Shown: in pieces, positions 44,033 to 52,913 of the stretch
How positions within the stretch are numbered: position 1 is the stretch's first letter
How the letters are laid out: the number at the start of each line of letters is the position of its first letter
Assembly: GCF_011050415.1 (NCBI RefSeq)
Contig: NZ_DRFS01000020.1
Span: 62,001-126,000 of the forward strand
Length of the DNA: 64,000 nt
Direction: 5' to 3'
From: Halomonas sp.
Lineage (GTDB): Bacteria; Pseudomonadota; Gammaproteobacteria; Pseudomonadales; Halomonadaceae
Translations under genes and position numbers: made by a program
The notes under the pieces: generated by a model
What the model was told of the DNA's origin: nothing
What the model saw: only the letters and a program-made list of their open reading frames with translations
Databases searched by the model: none

Positions 44033-45280
44033 TTACTGATAACCTTCTGGGAAAGGATTGGGTTCGACCAGATCGGACTCCCACACAACGGTCGCTTGAC
44101 CATCTTCGTTCCAACGACCTATGCGCGTTTTGCTCCATAGGTGGCGGTTTGGGTGTACTTTTACGTAACCTTCAGGTGCAGTTGTTAACTCGATATCCGC
44201 CATTGCTGCAGAAACCGCATCCACGTCAAAACTACCGGCCTTTTCAACTCCTGCTTTCCATAGCCACGGACCTAGATAAGCGGCCTGGGAAACATCGCCA
44301 ATAACGCTGTCTTCTCCCCAACGCTCTTTAAAGGCCTCCACAAAAGCGAGGTTATTATCGTTGTCCAAGCTCTGGAAATATTTCATGGAGGAGTAGAAAC
44401 CTTCTACGTTCTCTCCACCTATACCGAGCACTTCATCCTCGGTAACCGAAATCGTTAGCAACGTCTGGTTTTCGGAATTAATACCTGCAGCGTTGAGCTG
44501 ACGGAACCAGGCCACGTTGCTACCACCCACCACCGCAGCAAAAATCACGTCTGGTCGACGCAAACGAATACGGTTGATGTTGGAACCAAAGGAGGTATGT
44601 CCTAGAGGAGCGTAATCTTCACCGACGACTTCACCACCAAGTACTTCTTCAATATGGATGCGAGCAATCTTCATTGAGGTGCGTGGCCAGATATAGTCTG
44701 ACCCGATGAGGTAGAAAGTACGCGCCTCCTGCTCATTCCACGCCCAGTTAATGCCCGCCAATATCTGCTGGGTGGCTTCCTGTCCGGTATAGATTACGTT
44801 AGGCGACTCTTCGAGCCCTTCATAAAAGGTTGGGTAATAAAGCAGCCCGTTTTCTCGCTCCAGTACTGGTAGCATTGCCTTGCGTGATGCCGATGTCCAT
44901 GCACCAAAAATGGCAGGAACATTGTCTTGAGTGAGCAACTTGCGCGTTCTGTCGGCGAAGGTCGGCCAATCGCTGGCACCATCTTCTATAATTGGCACGA
45001 TTTGGCGGCCAAGCACTCCACCCTGTGCATTGATTTGCTCGATAGCCAACTGCTCAGCTTCAACCGAGCCGGTTTCACTGATAGCCATGGTGCCAGTCAA
45101 CGAGTGCAATATACCCACGTGTACCGTATCGTCGGTAACCGCAAGCCCCGTTGTATTGACTTCAGCAGTAGGCGGTGCTGCTAGTACGTGAGACGACATG
45201 GCTATAGCAATAGGCAGCGCCGCGATACCTGTAATTAATAAGCGTCGCAACTGCGACAGCTTTGTGTATTTTGTCATCAT
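44033..45280 (-). CDS. Short-chain amide/urea ABC transporter binding protein (UrtA/FmdD type)
   Basis: Periplasmic binding protein of 415 aa, a paralogue of UrtA at 68-1420 (shared VGILHSLTGTMAISE and WPTFADRTRKLL). ATG at 45280 chosen over an open frame 29 codons longer that has no ribosome-binding site. Signal peptide about residues 1-35. The family includes FmdD (amides), UrtA (urea) and AmiC, the Pseudomonas amide sensor; the genes downstream favour short amides. First gene of a nine-gene operon ending at fmdB. Divergent from the sensor kinase gene. Confidence 0.86.
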   Translation of the reverse strand: MMTKYTKLSQLRRLLITGIAALPIAIAMSSHVLAAPPTAEVNTTGLAVTDDTVHVGILHSLTGTMAISETGSVEAEQLAIEQINAQGGVLGRQIVPIIEDGASDWPTFADRTRKLLTQDNVPAIFGAWTSASRKAMLPVLERENGLLYYPTFYEGLEESPNVIYTGQEATQQILAGINWAWNEQEARTFYLIGSDYIWPRTSMKIARIHIEEVLGGEVVGEDYAPLGHTSFGSNINRIRLRRPDVIFAAVVGGSNVAWFRQLNAAGINSENQTLLTISVTEDEVLGIGGENVEGFYSSMKYFQSLDNDNNLAFVEAFKERWGEDSVIGDVSQAAYLGPWLWKAGVEKAGSFDVDAVSAAMADIELTTAPEGYVKVHPNRHLWSKTRIGRWNEDGQATVVWESDLVEPNPFPEGYQ

Positions 45281-45558
45281 GATGGTGAGTCCCCAAGTCA
45301 GCGAAATAGGTCTGCAAAAACCGTGGAATCTTGTTGGATTCCTCGCTATCGAGTATGGGGAGGGCACTGTAGAGCGACTATGCGGGGAATACTCCAGGCA
45401 GCTACGTCATTTGACCCATACCTGCCACTCAAGCCTACCTTTAGACTTACAAGAGCCCTTGAGACATGGACGTTGCATGAGTCGATAATGAAGTAAACTT
45501 TACGACGAGGTCATCCCATCCTGCTGGCCGATATTTGTTGGCCGACACAAGGTCTGCC
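45281..45558. promoter_or_regulatory. Divergent control region between the amide operon and the sensor kinase
   Basis: 278 bp without a credible gene. TGGCCGA is repeated directly at 45525-45531 and 45539-45545 just before the kinase start, a possible regulator site. A GATAAT box at 45484-45489 with TTGAGA at 45459-45464 could form a weak rightward promoter (19-bp spacer). No sigma-54/NtrC pattern comparable to those at urtA or aapJ is present. Confidence 0.35.
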
Positions 45559-48500
45559 ATGACGACCACCAAGCAACGGATATTTCCGGTTCGGCGTAAC
45601 TACAATCAATGGGTCGCCAATCAAACGCTAGAGGATTTTGCATTACGTTTCACAGCCAAATCTGCTCGGCGCTGGAGTGCTAAGCGTGTTGCCCTAACAG
45701 CCCTAGGAACAATTTCGTTTCTGGCATTAGAGGCTATCGGGGGAGTAATAACGCTAAATTACGGCATTACCAATGCTATTGCCGCTATCGCAGCAGTAAC
45801 ACTAGTCATATTTTTGCTCGGTATTCCCATTAGCTATTACGCAGCTCGCTATGGGGTAGATATTGACCTGCTCACCCGCGGGGCGGGTTTCGGCTACCTA
45901 GGCTCGACGCTGACTTCCCTAATTTACGCCACCTTCACTTTTATCTTCTTTGCGTTAGAAGCGGCCATCATGGCGATGGCACTAGAAGTGTTATTTAACG
46001 TCCCTCTCACCCTCGGATATGTCATCAGCTCTCTGGTGGTCATTCCCATCGTTACACACGGTTTTACCTATATCAGCCGTTTCCAGGTATGGACTCAGCC
46101 CCTATGGATCGCCCTACAGCTAGCACCCTTTGTCTTCATACTGCTGCAAGACCCTGACTCTTTGGAACGCTGGGTTGAGTTCGATAATAATATGGAGGGT
46201 GGTGAAGGATTCGACTTACTGCTGTTTGGGGCGGCCACCACAGTGATGTTTGCCCTGGTCGCTCAGATCGGTGAGCAAGTTGACTATTTGCGCTTCCTCC
46301 CCGAAGCACAACCGGGTAAACGCTTGCGGTGGTGGGCCGCCATGCTAGCGGGCGGCCCAGGCTGGATTATTATTGGTGCCATTAAGGCGTTGGCGGGGTC
46401 ATTCCTAGCAGTGCTTGCTCTGCACCATGGCCTGAACGCTGAACAAGCCCAGGAACCCATGCACATGTATTTAGTGGGGTTTAGTCATATCACCACCCAC
46501 CCAGCAACATTAATGGCACTGGCTGGCATTTTCGTTGTGCTTTCGCAGCTCAAAATCAACGTTACCAACGCTTATGCTGGTTCCATCGCCTGGTCAAACT
46601 TCTTCTCGCGCCTTACTCATAGCCACCCAGGTCGGGTGGTATGGCTGTTATTCAATGTAATGATCGCGCTCGTGTTAATGGAGATCGGCATCTACCGTGC
46701 CTTTGAAGTCATCCTGGCTAACTACGCCATGGTGGCTATGGCATGGATCGGTGCATTGGTTGCAGACCTAGTGATAAACAAACCGCTGGGACTGAGCCCC
46801 CGGCATATTGAGTTCAAGCGTGCTTACCTTTACGACATCAACCCTGTTGGCTTCGGCGCGATGCTGTTAGCGACTGCCGTTGCACTCGCCGCTCGGGCTG
46901 GGGCATGGGGGGAAACAGCCGCCGCACTTGCATCATTTTTGGCGCTACTAACTGCTTTTGTGAGCGCCCCTACCATCGCTTGGATCACCAAAGGGCGCTA
47001 TTACATCGCTCGTACACCAGAACCAGAATCGGTCGTTAAGGATCAGGCTTGTGTTATCTGTGAGCACCATTTTGATAGCGAAGATATGGCTTTCTGCCCT
47101 GCCTATAATGCTACTATTTGCTCGCTCTGCTGTTCATTGGACGCGCGCTGCAACGATGCGTGTAAGCAGCACGCCACTTTTCAAGAGCAATTAATGGATT
47201 GCATGGGCGCCCTGCTTCCCAAGCACATGCTTAAATATTTCAACTCTCGCATGGGCCATTTTGCCAGCCTCTTGTTACTGGTCACGCTAGTGATTGCCGG
47301 TTTTTTGGTACTGGTTTATTACCAACTACCAGACCTACCGCCTGCGGTTGAAGAGCTAATGGCAACAACCTTGGCTAAAATATTCGCCATTTTAGTCATT
47401 GTTAGCGGCGTCGTTGCTTGGCTTTTCGTACTGGCAAGCGAGAGCAGAGTAGTCGCTCACGAAGAGTCTCATCGCCAGACCCGGATGTTACTGGACGAAA
47501 TTGATGCCCATGAGGAAACTGACCGGGAGCTGCAAAAAGCCAAGGAACTCGCCGAAGCGGCTAACCAAGCGAAGAGCCGTTATTTAACCAGCTTAAGCCA
47601 TGAGCTTCGATCTCCTCTTAATGCCGCTTTCGGCTACGCCCAATTACTCGAACACGACCCTAGCATTCCCCCTGATCGTCGCAAAGCAGTGGCCACCATC
47701 CGCCGCAGTACAGAACATCTTTCTGATTTAATTGAAGGTTTGCTAGAAATTTCCAAGATTGAGGCGGGACGCCTAGAGCTTTATCGCAATCAAGTAAGAA
47801 CCAGCGCATTAGTAGACGAACTTGTCGCCATGTTTCGCCTGCAAGCTCAGGAAAAAGGTATCGACTTCACCTTTGATAGCCAAGGACGCATTCCTGAATG
47901 GGTTATCACCGATGAAAAACGCCTACGCCAGATACTGATCAACCTGCTTTCTAACGCCATAAAATTCACCAACCATGGCAAAGTATCACTCAACTTTCGC
48001 TATCGTAACCAGGTGGCAGAATTCACCATTCGCGATACTGGAGTAGGTATTGAAGAAGAAGATATACAGCGCATCTTCAAGCCATTTGAACGGGTGCGAA
48101 AACCAGGCGTTCCCGTTGTCCACGGTACTGGTTTAGGTCTAACAATCACCAAGTTATTAACCGATATCATGGGAGGCGATCTGCAAGTCACAAGTTCACT
48201 AGGTAGCGGGAGTGAATTTCGCCTTTCGGTAATGCTTTCTAGCATTGTCCCTTTGGAAATGGAGCGCGGGCCCCACCAAGTGATTAAGGGCTATGTTGGC
48301 GAGCGTCGGACTCTTTTAGTGGTTGATGATGATCCCTCTCACCGTGGCCTGATCAGCGACATGTTGACACCATTAGGCTTCACCATACTTGAAGCACCGG
48401 ATGGTCTGACTAGCCTAGGATTGGCAAAGCGCACCCAGCCCGACCTGATACTAATGGATATCGCCATGCCCGAATTAGACGGATGGCAAACGGCCCGAAA

Positions 48501-48915
48501 ATTACGCCAACAAGGCTTTCATGGACCTCTAGTGATGCTGTCAGCCAATGTCAGAGAGAGTCAGGTAGATGCACTGTGCGAGGGACTACATACCGACTAC
48601 ATGATTAAGCCCTTCAAGCTGGGAGCACTACTCGACACGCTGGCACGACATCTACAGCTGAAATGGCACCACCAGAACACGCGCCTTCACACTTCAGCGC
48701 CTCTGGAGCTGATTGTTACCGACAATATGGACAAACCATTGCGAGAAGAACTAGTGGCACTCGCAGAGATTGGCCATTTAAGCAGCCTACGCGAGTGTTT
48801 GGTAAAAGCCCGGGACTCTGGACAGATCAACACGTCATTGGCAGAAGCATTGGACAGCGCCTTGGATCGATTTGATTTCCATCAAGTGATACGCCTGCTG
48901 GAGAAAACCCCATGA
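45559..48915 (+). CDS. NCS1-permease/hybrid sensor histidine kinase fusion
   Basis: 1118 aa with the ATG at 45559 (AAGG 6 nt upstream; TTG at 45535 is the alternative). Residues 1 to about 490 are a complete-looking NCS1 permease (purine/cytosine/allantoin family, about 12 helices). Then a segment with eight cysteines (residues 498-535), two more transmembrane helices (about 568-624), a coiled coil, a DHp domain with His681 in LSLSHELRSPLN, an HATPase (NLLSNAIKF, GTGLGLTI), a receiver domain with Asp967 in LILMDIAMPELDG, and a helical tail. By analogy with CbrA (an SLC5-kinase fusion) it probably senses, and perhaps transports, a solute. Co-transcribed with the regulator at 48912. Confidence 0.88.
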   Translation: MTTTKQRIFPVRRNYNQWVANQTLEDFALRFTAKSARRWSAKRVALTALGTISFLALEAIGGVITLNYGITNAIAAIAAVTLVIFLLGIPISYYAARYGVDIDLLTRGAGFGYLGSTLTSLIYATFTFIFFALEAAIMAMALEVLFNVPLTLGYVISSLVVIPIVTHGFTYISRFQVWTQPLWIALQLAPFVFILLQDPDSLERWVEFDNNMEGGEGFDLLLFGAATTVMFALVAQIGEQVDYLRFLPEAQPGKRLRWWAAMLAGGPGWIIIGAIKALAGSFLAVLALHHGLNAEQAQEPMHMYLVGFSHITTHPATLMALAGIFVVLSQLKINVTNAYAGSIAWSNFFSRLTHSHPGRVVWLLFNVMIALVLMEIGIYRAFEVILANYAMVAMAWIGALVADLVINKPLGLSPRHIEFKRAYLYDINPVGFGAMLLATAVALAARAGAWGETAAALASFLALLTAFVSAPTIAWITKGRYYIARTPEPESVVKDQACVICEHHFDSEDMAFCPAYNATICSLCCSLDARCNDACKQHATFQEQLMDCMGALLPKHMLKYFNSRMGHFASLLLLVTLVIAGFLVLVYYQLPDLPPAVEELMATTLAKIFAILVIVSGVVAWLFVLASESRVVAHEESHRQTRMLLDEIDAHEETDRELQKAKELAEAANQAKSRYLTSLSHELRSPLNAAFGYAQLLEHDPSIPPDRRKAVATIRRSTEHLSDLIEGLLEISKIEAGRLELYRNQVRTSALVDELVAMFRLQAQEKGIDFTFDSQGRIPEWVITDEKRLRQILINLLSNAIKFTNHGKVSLNFRYRNQVAEFTIRDTGVGIEEEDIQRIFKPFERVRKPGVPVVHGTGLGLTITKLLTDIMGGDLQVTSSLGSGSEFRLSVMLSSIVPLEMERGPHQVIKGYVGERRTLLVVDDDPSHRGLISDMLTPLGFTILEAPDGLTSLGLAKRTQPDLILMDIAMPELDGWQTARKLRQQGFHGPLVMLSANVRESQVDALCEGLHTDYMIKPFKLGALLDTLARHLQLKWHHQNTRLHTSAPLELIVTDNMDKPLREELVALAEIGHLSSLRECLVKARDSGQINTSLAEALDSALDRFDFHQVIRLLEKTP

Positions 48916-49820
48916 CCCTGCCTCATCGCAAAGATCTTATTCTGGTAGTTGATGATTCCGCCGACTCTTTGGGCATGATTCACCATGCGCTAGAACAGGC
49001 AGGGCTAACCGCCCTCGTAGCCATGGAAGGCGCGCAGGCAATTTCAATTGCCGAGAAGATGATCCCCGACTTGATACTCATGGACGCTTTAATGCCTAAC
49101 ATGGATGGGTTTGAGACATGCCGTTGTCTGAAAATGCATCCTGACCTCGCCGCCGTGCCAGTGATATTTATGACTGGACTCACTGATGCAGAGGATGTGG
49201 TGCGAGGACTTGAAGCTGGTGGCGTAGATTACGTAACTAAACCAGTAAGGCCAAAAGAACTCGTAGCCAGGATTCGTGTGCATCTCAGCAATGCCCGCCT
49301 CGCTCAAAGCGCACATACTGCCTTGGATAGACTGGGCCAAGTCTCTTTCTCCACCAATACTCAAGGACAATGGCTATGGGGCACCCCTCAGGCAGAACAG
49401 TGGATCAGCATTACAGAAGAGAAACGGATATCCCCCCGTAAAGAGCTTGCGGCGCAAATTCAAAGCTGGTTAGCACGCGTGCCTCAAACCGGTGATCAGC
49501 TAGCCCTACATTTGCCTTGTAGCACATTGAGGTTACGCTACTTAGGTGAGTCTACCTCGGGTGAACACTTATTTCGCTTAATGCAACAAGATGGAGACAG
49601 TGAAGGCCTACTGCTACAGAACCAACTGCGTCTCACCCGCCGTGAATCACAGGTACTGTTATGGATTGCACAAGGCAAAACCAACCGTGAAATAGGACAA
49701 ATTCTCGAATTAAGTCCGCGTACGGTTAATAAACATTTAGAGCAGGTCTTCCGAAAGCTAGGCGTCGAAAACCGTACCTCCGCTGCTGCAATGGCATTTC
49801 AGTGCTTAACTAATATTTAA
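48912..49820 (+). CDS. LuxR/NarL-type response regulator
   Basis: 302 aa: N-terminal receiver (about 8-125) with acidic LVVDDSAD, phospho-acceptor Asp58 in LILMDALMPNMDG and Lys in YVTKPVRP; a middle linker of about 100 residues without a recognised domain; a C-terminal LuxR helix-turn-helix (about 238-298; LTRRESQVLLWIAQGKTNREIGQILELSPRTVNKHLEQVFRKLGV). Overlaps the kinase gene by 4 bp, so the two form a phosphorelay. The divergent amide operon is the likely target. Confidence 0.88.
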   Translation: MTLPHRKDLILVVDDSADSLGMIHHALEQAGLTALVAMEGAQAISIAEKMIPDLILMDALMPNMDGFETCRCLKMHPDLAAVPVIFMTGLTDAEDVVRGLEAGGVDYVTKPVRPKELVARIRVHLSNARLAQSAHTALDRLGQVSFSTNTQGQWLWGTPQAEQWISITEEKRISPRKELAAQIQSWLARVPQTGDQLALHLPCSTLRLRYLGESTSGEHLFRLMQQDGDSEGLLLQNQLRLTRRESQVLLWIAQGKTNREIGQILELSPRTVNKHLEQVFRKLGVENRTSAAAMAFQCLTNI

Positions 49821-49852
49821 CCTGTCGTTTTAATTATTAAACGTCAGGTTAA
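49817..49852. terminator. Long palindrome at the right island border
   Basis: TTAACCTG-T-CGTTT (49817-49830) and AAACG-T-CAGGTTAA (49839-49852): 13 paired positions per arm around one T-T mismatch and an 8-nt loop. It overlaps the response-regulator stop and ends 12 bp before the right repeat. It may terminate the regulator transcript (T-poor tail) or be an arm site of the element's end. Confidence 0.5.
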
Positions 49853-49859
49853 AGTTAAC

Positions 49860-50495
49860 TCAACCCTTGCGCTCAATATCTACATCGCTGGCGTGGGTGA
49901 AGTCATCAAGTGCCATCATATGGCCGAGTTTGCCCGCTTTGGTGGAGAGATAGTGCTCATTGTGGGGGTTCAGCCCGGTGGTGATAGGCAGGCGCTCGAC
50001 GACATTTACACCGTCACGGGTGAGGGCATCCACCTTGCGCGGGTTGTTAGTCATTAATCGCAGTGACGTAATGCCCAAATGATTGAGCATTGGCACGCAT
50101 AGGTCGTAACGACGCATATCAGCGCCAAAGCCAAGCTGCTCGTTGGCTTCAACCGTGTCGGCGCCTTGATCCTGCAGATTATAGGCACGAATTTTGTTTA
50201 ACAGGCCAATACCACGCCCTTCCTGGCGCAGATAAAACAGCACGCCGCGGCCCTCTTCCGCAATGCGCTTGAGCGCTTCTTGCAGTTGATAGCCACAGTC
50301 GCAGCGCATCGAAAACAGCGCATCGCCAGTTAAGCACTCCGAATGCACCCGCCCCAATACTGGCTCATCGCCGGTCACATCTCCCAAGGTTAGGGCGATA
50401 TGATCCTTGCCAGTGGCCTCATCCTCGAAGCCATGCATAGTAAATGTTGCCCAGGGCGTGGGCAGCCGGGAAGCGGCTATGAAGCGAATGGTCAC
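49860..50495 (-). CDS. ribA: GTP cyclohydrolase II RibA
   Basis: First enzyme of riboflavin synthesis (211 aa): opens GTP to 2,5-diamino-6-ribosylamino-pyrimidinone phosphate, formate and pyrophosphate. Zinc cysteines Cys54, Cys65 and Cys67 ([20 protein letters not shown]), and catalytic [11 protein letters not shown] and TNNPRKV motifs, are intact. Stand-alone RibA without a RibB domain. Its last 13 codons lie in the repeat that is duplicated at 36420-36458, so the C-terminus may have been rebuilt by an insertion. Confidence 0.93.
   Translation of the reverse strand: MTIRFIAASRLPTPWATFTMHGFEDEATGKDHIALTLGDVTGDEPVLGRVHSECLTGDALFSMRCDCGYQLQEALKRIAEEGRGVLFYLRQEGRGIGLLNKIRAYNLQDQGADTVEANEQLGFGADMRRYDLCVPMLNHLGITSLRLMTNNPRKVDALTRDGVNVVERLPITTGLNPHNEHYLSTKAGKLGHMMALDDFTHASDVDIERKG
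49864..49902. repeat. 39-bp direct repeat, right copy (3' end of the present ribA; putative att site)
   Basis: Perfect copy of 36420-36458, lying inside the last codons of ribA (stop at 49860-49862). Bases outside the 39 bp diverge at once on both sides. The current ribA terminal codon GGT and stop come from the inner, island side of the repeat. Confidence 0.85.
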
Positions 50496-50781
50496 AGGTT
50501 ACCTCGCTGATTAACCAAACCAGTCAACCAAACTAGTTGGCAAAGTGGGCAGTTATTCTACCAGGAAGCGGCGCCCGCCTCACGGTGGCGACGCGGCAAA
50601 ATTCGGTTAATTAAGTGAGAAAAATTGGCGGGGTGCGACGATTTTTGCCACCTAGTACGCCGCCTTGGTGCCTATCTTCAAGTACAATTGCCCACATATG
50701 TTGTTTAAATACCCTATTTACATGCTATCCCACATACGATTCACAGTACGATGCGGGCAAATTTCTTAAGAGCAAGTGTCT

Positions 50782-51891
50782 ATGACCACACCATTGCAAA
50801 ATGATCGTTTTCTTCGCGCACTAGCGCGCCAGCCCGTTGACCGCACGCCGGTATGGATGATGCGCCAAGCAGGCCGCTATCTGCCAGAGTACCGCGCCAG
50901 TCGCGCCGATGCGGGCAGCTTTATGGATTTATGCCGCAACCACGATCTAGCTTGCGAAGTCACCCTTCAACCGCTGGAACGCTACCCGCTGGATGCTGCG
51001 ATTCTGTTCTCGGACATTTTGACCATCCCAGATGCAATGGGGCTGGGACTCTATTTTGAAACTGGCGAAGGCCCCAAATTTCGCAAAACCGTGCGCACGC
51101 CAGAAGAAGTCGCCGCCCTAAGCGTTCCTGATGCCGAGCGCGATCTGGATTACGTGATGCGGGCGGTGTCGACCATTCGCCGTGAGTTGAATGGCCGCAT
51201 GCCACTAATCGGCTTTTCCGGTAGTCCCTGGACGCTGGCGACGTACATGGTAGAAGGCGGCTCCAGCAAGGATTTCCGCCATCTGAAAACCATGCTTTAC
51301 GATACGCCGGATACCATGCACCAGCTGCTGGATACGCTAGCGCATGCGGTAACTGACTACCTGAATGCCCAGATTCGCGCAGGCGCGCAGGCGGTACAGA
51401 TTTTTGATACCTGGGGCGGCGCACTCTCTACGCCAGCGTATCTTGAGTTCTCACTGCGCTATATGGAGCAGATCGTCTCTGGCTTGATCCGCGAACACGA
51501 TGGACGCCGCGTACCGGTCATTCTGTTTACCAAAAATGGCGGCCAGTGGCTTGAGCATATCGCCTGCGCCGGTGCTGATGCGCTAGGTATCGACTGGTCT
51601 ACCGAGCTTTCCAATGCTCGCGCTCGCGTTGGTCATAAAGTCGCCCTACAGGGCAACCTTGACCCCAATGTGCTGTTTGCGCGCCCATCGGCTATCCGCG
51701 CCGAAGTGGCCCGCGTGCTGGAAAGCTACGGCCACGGCCCAGGCCACGTGTTTAACCTGGGCCACGGCATCAGTCAGTTTACCAATCCGGATAACGTCTC
51801 CGCCTTTATGGAGGCGCTGCACGAGCTAAGCCCACAGTACCACCGGGATATTCCAACCCAACCCAATACATCACCCTCAGGAGCCAATTGA
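50782..51891 (+). CDS. hemE: Uroporphyrinogen decarboxylase HemE
   Basis: Cytosolic haem-pathway enzyme of 369 aa that removes four carboxyls from uroporphyrinogen [35 protein letters not shown] and [17 protein letters not shown] are family signatures; the catalytic Asp is in LFSDIL. ATG at 50782 preferred over the GTG at 50776, to match other HemE N-termini. Its TGA overlaps the speE ATG (TGATG). Confidence 0.93.
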   Translation: MTTPLQNDRFLRALARQPVDRTPVWMMRQAGRYLPEYRASRADAGSFMDLCRNHDLACEVTLQPLERYPLDAAILFSDILTIPDAMGLGLYFETGEGPKFRKTVRTPEEVAALSVPDAERDLDYVMRAVSTIRRELNGRMPLIGFSGSPWTLATYMVEGGSSKDFRHLKTMLYDTPDTMHQLLDTLAHAVTDYLNAQIRAGAQAVQIFDTWGGALSTPAYLEFSLRYMEQIVSGLIREHDGRRVPVILFTKNGGQWLEHIACAGADALGIDWSTELSNARARVGHKVALQGNLDPNVLFARPSAIRAEVARVLESYGHGPGHVFNLGHGISQFTNPDNVSAFMEALHELSPQYHRDIPTQPNTSPSGAN

Positions 51892-52757
51892 TGAGCGAAT
51901 TACGCGACGACCAGTGGTTTACCGAAGTCTTTGATAGCCACGGCAGCGCTTTCTCGCTGAAGATTTCTGAAAAGCTGCTGGATGTTCAAAGCCAATATCA
52001 ACACCTGGAGGTCTATGCCACCGAGACTTACGGCAACCTGATGGTACTGGATGGCTGCGTGATGCTAACGGATCGCGATAATTTTCTTTATCACGAGATG
52101 ATTGCCCACCCGGCGCTGTTTACCCACCAAGACCCCAAGCGTGTCGTCATTATCGGCGGTGGCGACTGCGGCACCTTGAAAGAAGTGCTCCGCCACCCAG
52201 GCGTTGAAAAAGTCACTCAGATTGATATCGACGAAGAAGTCACTAAGGCATCTGAGCGCTTCTTCCCTACGCTGGTTGAATCGAATAACGATCCGCGCGC
52301 TGAATTACTGTTCGCCGATGGCGTAAAGTGGGTGGACGATGCACCGGATGAGAGCATTGATGTATTAATTATCGACTCCACCGACCCGGTAGGGCCTGCG
52401 GAAGGGCTGTTTAAAACCGACTTTTTAAAGCGCTGCCACCGTATTTTGAAAAGCGGAGGCGTGATGGTGCAGCAAAGCGAGTCACCGCTTTACCATAGTG
52501 GCTCAATCATCCGTGAGTTGCGCAACGATATGCAGGCGGCCGGTTTTGACAGCGTTGCCACGCTCCCCTTCCCCCAACCGGTTTACCCTTCAGGCTGGTG
52601 GAGCGTAACGCTGGCGGGCAAAGGCACTGACGTTACCACCTTCCGTGAGCAGGCAGCCGCTAATCACACATTACCGCTAGAGTACTACAGCGTAGAAGCA
52701 CATCGCGGTGCTCTTGTGCTGCCGCCTTTTATGCGCAAAGCCTTCGCGGCCAAATAA
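51891..52757 (+). CDS. speE: Spermidine synthase SpeE
   Basis: Aminopropyltransferase of 288 aa, the length of E. coli SpeE, making spermidine from putrescine and decarboxylated S-adenosylmethionine. YGNLMVLDGCVMLTDRDNFLYHEM, the SAM-binding GGGDCGTLKEVLRH and catalytic IIDSTDPVGP are present. ATG at 51891 with AGGAG 7 nt upstream. No speD is adjacent. Coupling to hemE by a one-base stop/start overlap is unusual. Confidence 0.9.
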   Translation: MSELRDDQWFTEVFDSHGSAFSLKISEKLLDVQSQYQHLEVYATETYGNLMVLDGCVMLTDRDNFLYHEMIAHPALFTHQDPKRVVIIGGGDCGTLKEVLRHPGVEKVTQIDIDEEVTKASERFFPTLVESNNDPRAELLFADGVKWVDDAPDESIDVLIIDSTDPVGPAEGLFKTDFLKRCHRILKSGGVMVQQSESPLYHSGSIIRELRNDMQAAGFDSVATLPFPQPVYPSGWWSVTLAGKGTDVTTFREQAAANHTLPLEYYSVEAHRGALVLPPFMRKAFAAK

Positions 52758-52801
52758 TAGCGCTTCAATAGCGACCATTTCTGTCACCGCTCACCCCACT
52801 T

Positions 52802-52849
52802 TGCCCTACAACGGTGCAGCACGAGGTGAGTGGTAACAGTTTTTGCACC
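52802..52849. promoter_or_regulatory. NtrC-like sites upstream of aapJ
   Basis: TGCCCT-N5-GGTGCA at 52802-52818 matches 10 of 12 bases of the NtrC dyad; a TGCACC half-site is at 52844-52849. Both lie about 95-140 bp upstream of the start expected from the sigma-54 promoter at 52914-52930. Confidence 0.45.
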
Positions 52850-52913
52850 TAGACGTTCGTCTCGAATTCGTTGAGTAGCGTTGAAAAGCGCTGAATTAAC
52901 GCATGTACCCTTG

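Larger units (their letters stand above)
36420..49902. mobile_element. Putative 13.4-kb genomic island integrated at the ribA 3' end
   Basis: Bounded by two perfect 39-bp direct repeats derived from the last codons of ribA. Removing one repeat and the intervening DNA gives an uninterrupted ribA ending in ERKG-stop, followed 36 bp later by the hemolysin III gene, a clean pre-integration structure. The content is functionally coherent (amide import, hydrolysis and sensing) and unrelated to its neighbours. No integrase, transposase or relaxase is present, so mobilisation would need an enzyme supplied in trans, or the element has lost it. Segmental duplication without site-specific recombination is the alternative. 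Confidence 0.6.

Noticed and set aside
45381..45397. GC-N10-CC spacing upstream of the island amide operon as a sigma-54 promoter
   Set aside because: Only the GG/GC dinucleotides fit; the rest of both boxes departs from consensus and no NtrC-like site is nearby.
36459..49863. Integrase, transposase or relaxase gene inside the putative island
   Set aside because: All long reading frames are accounted for by transporter, amidase, ATPase, zinc-ribbon, kinase and regulator genes. The AAA+ protein is AmiB/Clp-like, not a transposition ATPase.
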